Shown one piece after another: positions 5,657-6,266 of a DNA stretch of 6,266 bases. Source of the stretch: Paracoccaceae bacterium (lineage in GTDB: Bacteria; Pseudomonadota; Alphaproteobacteria; Rhodobacterales; Rhodobacteraceae). Numbering within the stretch: the first letter of the stretch is position 1; each line of letters begins with the position of its first letter. The stretch covers positions 1 to 6,266 of the forward strand of contig WFUK01000219.1 in assembly GCA_015485015.1 (NCBI GenBank), in the 5' to 3' direction. The notes under the pieces were generated by a model, which searched no databases, was not told where the DNA came from, and saw nothing but the letters and a program-made list of their open reading frames with translations. The position numbers and the translations under genes were made by a program.

Positions 5657-6266
5657 ATGGCGAACCTCAAAGACCTAAAAACTAGGATCGGCAGTGTTAA
5701 AAACACGCGCAAGATCACTAAGGCCATGCAGATGGTGGCCGCGGCGAAGCTTCGCCGCGCCCAGGAATCCGCTGAAGATGCGCGGCCCTATGCGGCGCAG
5801 ATGAATGCGGTTCTTGGAAATCTGGCCCAAGGCGCAGCCGAAAGCGCAAATGCGCCGCTTTTGCTGCGCGGCACGGGGAAAGACGATGTGCATCTGCTCA
5901 TCGTCGCCACCTCCGAGCGCGGGCTCTGCGGCGGGTTTAACGGCAATATTGCCAAGCTGGCGCGGGCGCATGCGAATGAGCTTATCGCGGCTGGCAAAAC
6001 GGTGAAAATGATCACCGTTGGCAAAAAAGGCCGTGACCAGCTTAAGCGTGATTTTGGCGACATCATGATCGACCATGTGGATATGTCCGAGGTGAAGCGC
6101 CTTGGGTATACCCACGCGGCGGCCGTTGGCAAAGACGTAATCAAGCGTTTTGACGCTGGCGAATTTGACGTGGCGACGATCTTTTACAGCCGGTTTGAAT
6201 CGGTTGTGAGCCAGATTCCAACGCCGCTACAGCTGATTCCGTCAAAGTTTGAAGTGGAGGAGGATG
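5657..6266 (+). CDS. atpG: ATP synthase F1 subunit gamma, 3' end beyond the window
   Basis: Gamma is the central rotor shaft that turns inside alpha3beta3 and couples proton flow through the membrane to ATP synthesis. The first 203 codons are present and open to the window edge; full-length relatives have roughly 290 residues, so about a third is missing. The N-terminal helix carries the family pattern [31 protein letters not shown], which lies in the coiled-coil shaft. The Rossmann-like middle contains the conserved [10 protein letters not shown]. The start is ATG 5657 with AAAGGAG at 5641-5647, 9 nt upstream. It follows atpA by 31 nt in the same operon. By family gene order atpD and atpC should follow outside the window. 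Confidence 0.97.
   Translation, partial: MANLKDLKTRIGSVKNTRKITKAMQMVAAAKLRRAQESAEDARPYAAQMNAVLGNLAQGAAESANAPLLLRGTGKDDVHLLIVATSERGLCGGFNGNIAKLARAHANELIAAGKTVKMITVGKKGRDQLKRDFGDIMIDHVDMSEVKRLGYTHAAAVGKDVIKRFDAGEFDVATIFYSRFESVVSQIPTPLQLIPSKFEVEED

Overview
The window looks like chromosomal DNA from an alphaproteobacterium, most likely Rhodobacterales (roseobacter group). The evidence is the F1 ATP synthase order atpH-atpA-atpG without adjacent Fo genes, the alphaproteobacterial character of the delta and alpha subunits, and an IS66 element of the type common in these genomes. The assignment is inference from gene order and protein character; no database was searched.

Layout. Bases 1-129 are the 3' part of an unrecognised plus-strand gene. 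Bases 130-2563 are a complete, apparently intact IS66-family insertion sequence with terminal inverted repeats and three open genes (tnpA, tnpB, tnpC with an intact DDE triad). Bases 2564-3086 are the 5' part of a minus-strand sulfotransferase-like gene. It is broken twice: by a one-base frameshift and by the IS. Bases 3087-3525 hold no convincing gene but carry a plausible promoter for each neighbour and several small palindromes. From 3526 to the window edge runs the F1 ATP synthase operon: atpH (delta), atpA (alpha) and the first 203 codons of atpG (gamma).

How the parts relate. The two genes flanking the IS point toward each other, and each is ended by the TAA inside the conserved GTAAGCG terminus of the IS. 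The expected 8-bp target duplication is absent: TTTGATTT on the left, TTTAGATC on the right. The IS therefore seems to mark a deletion, a recombination junction or an assembly join rather than a simple insertion. The flanks are visibly richer in A+T than the atp genes, so an eroding accessory segment lies directly next to a housekeeping operon. The atp genes appear intact and tightly packed (0 and 31 nt gaps), each with a good ribosome binding site.

I found no evidence for a new biological system. The items most worth a second look are the two-sided gene truncation by the IS, the missing target duplication, and the exactly localisable frameshift in the sulfotransferase remnant.
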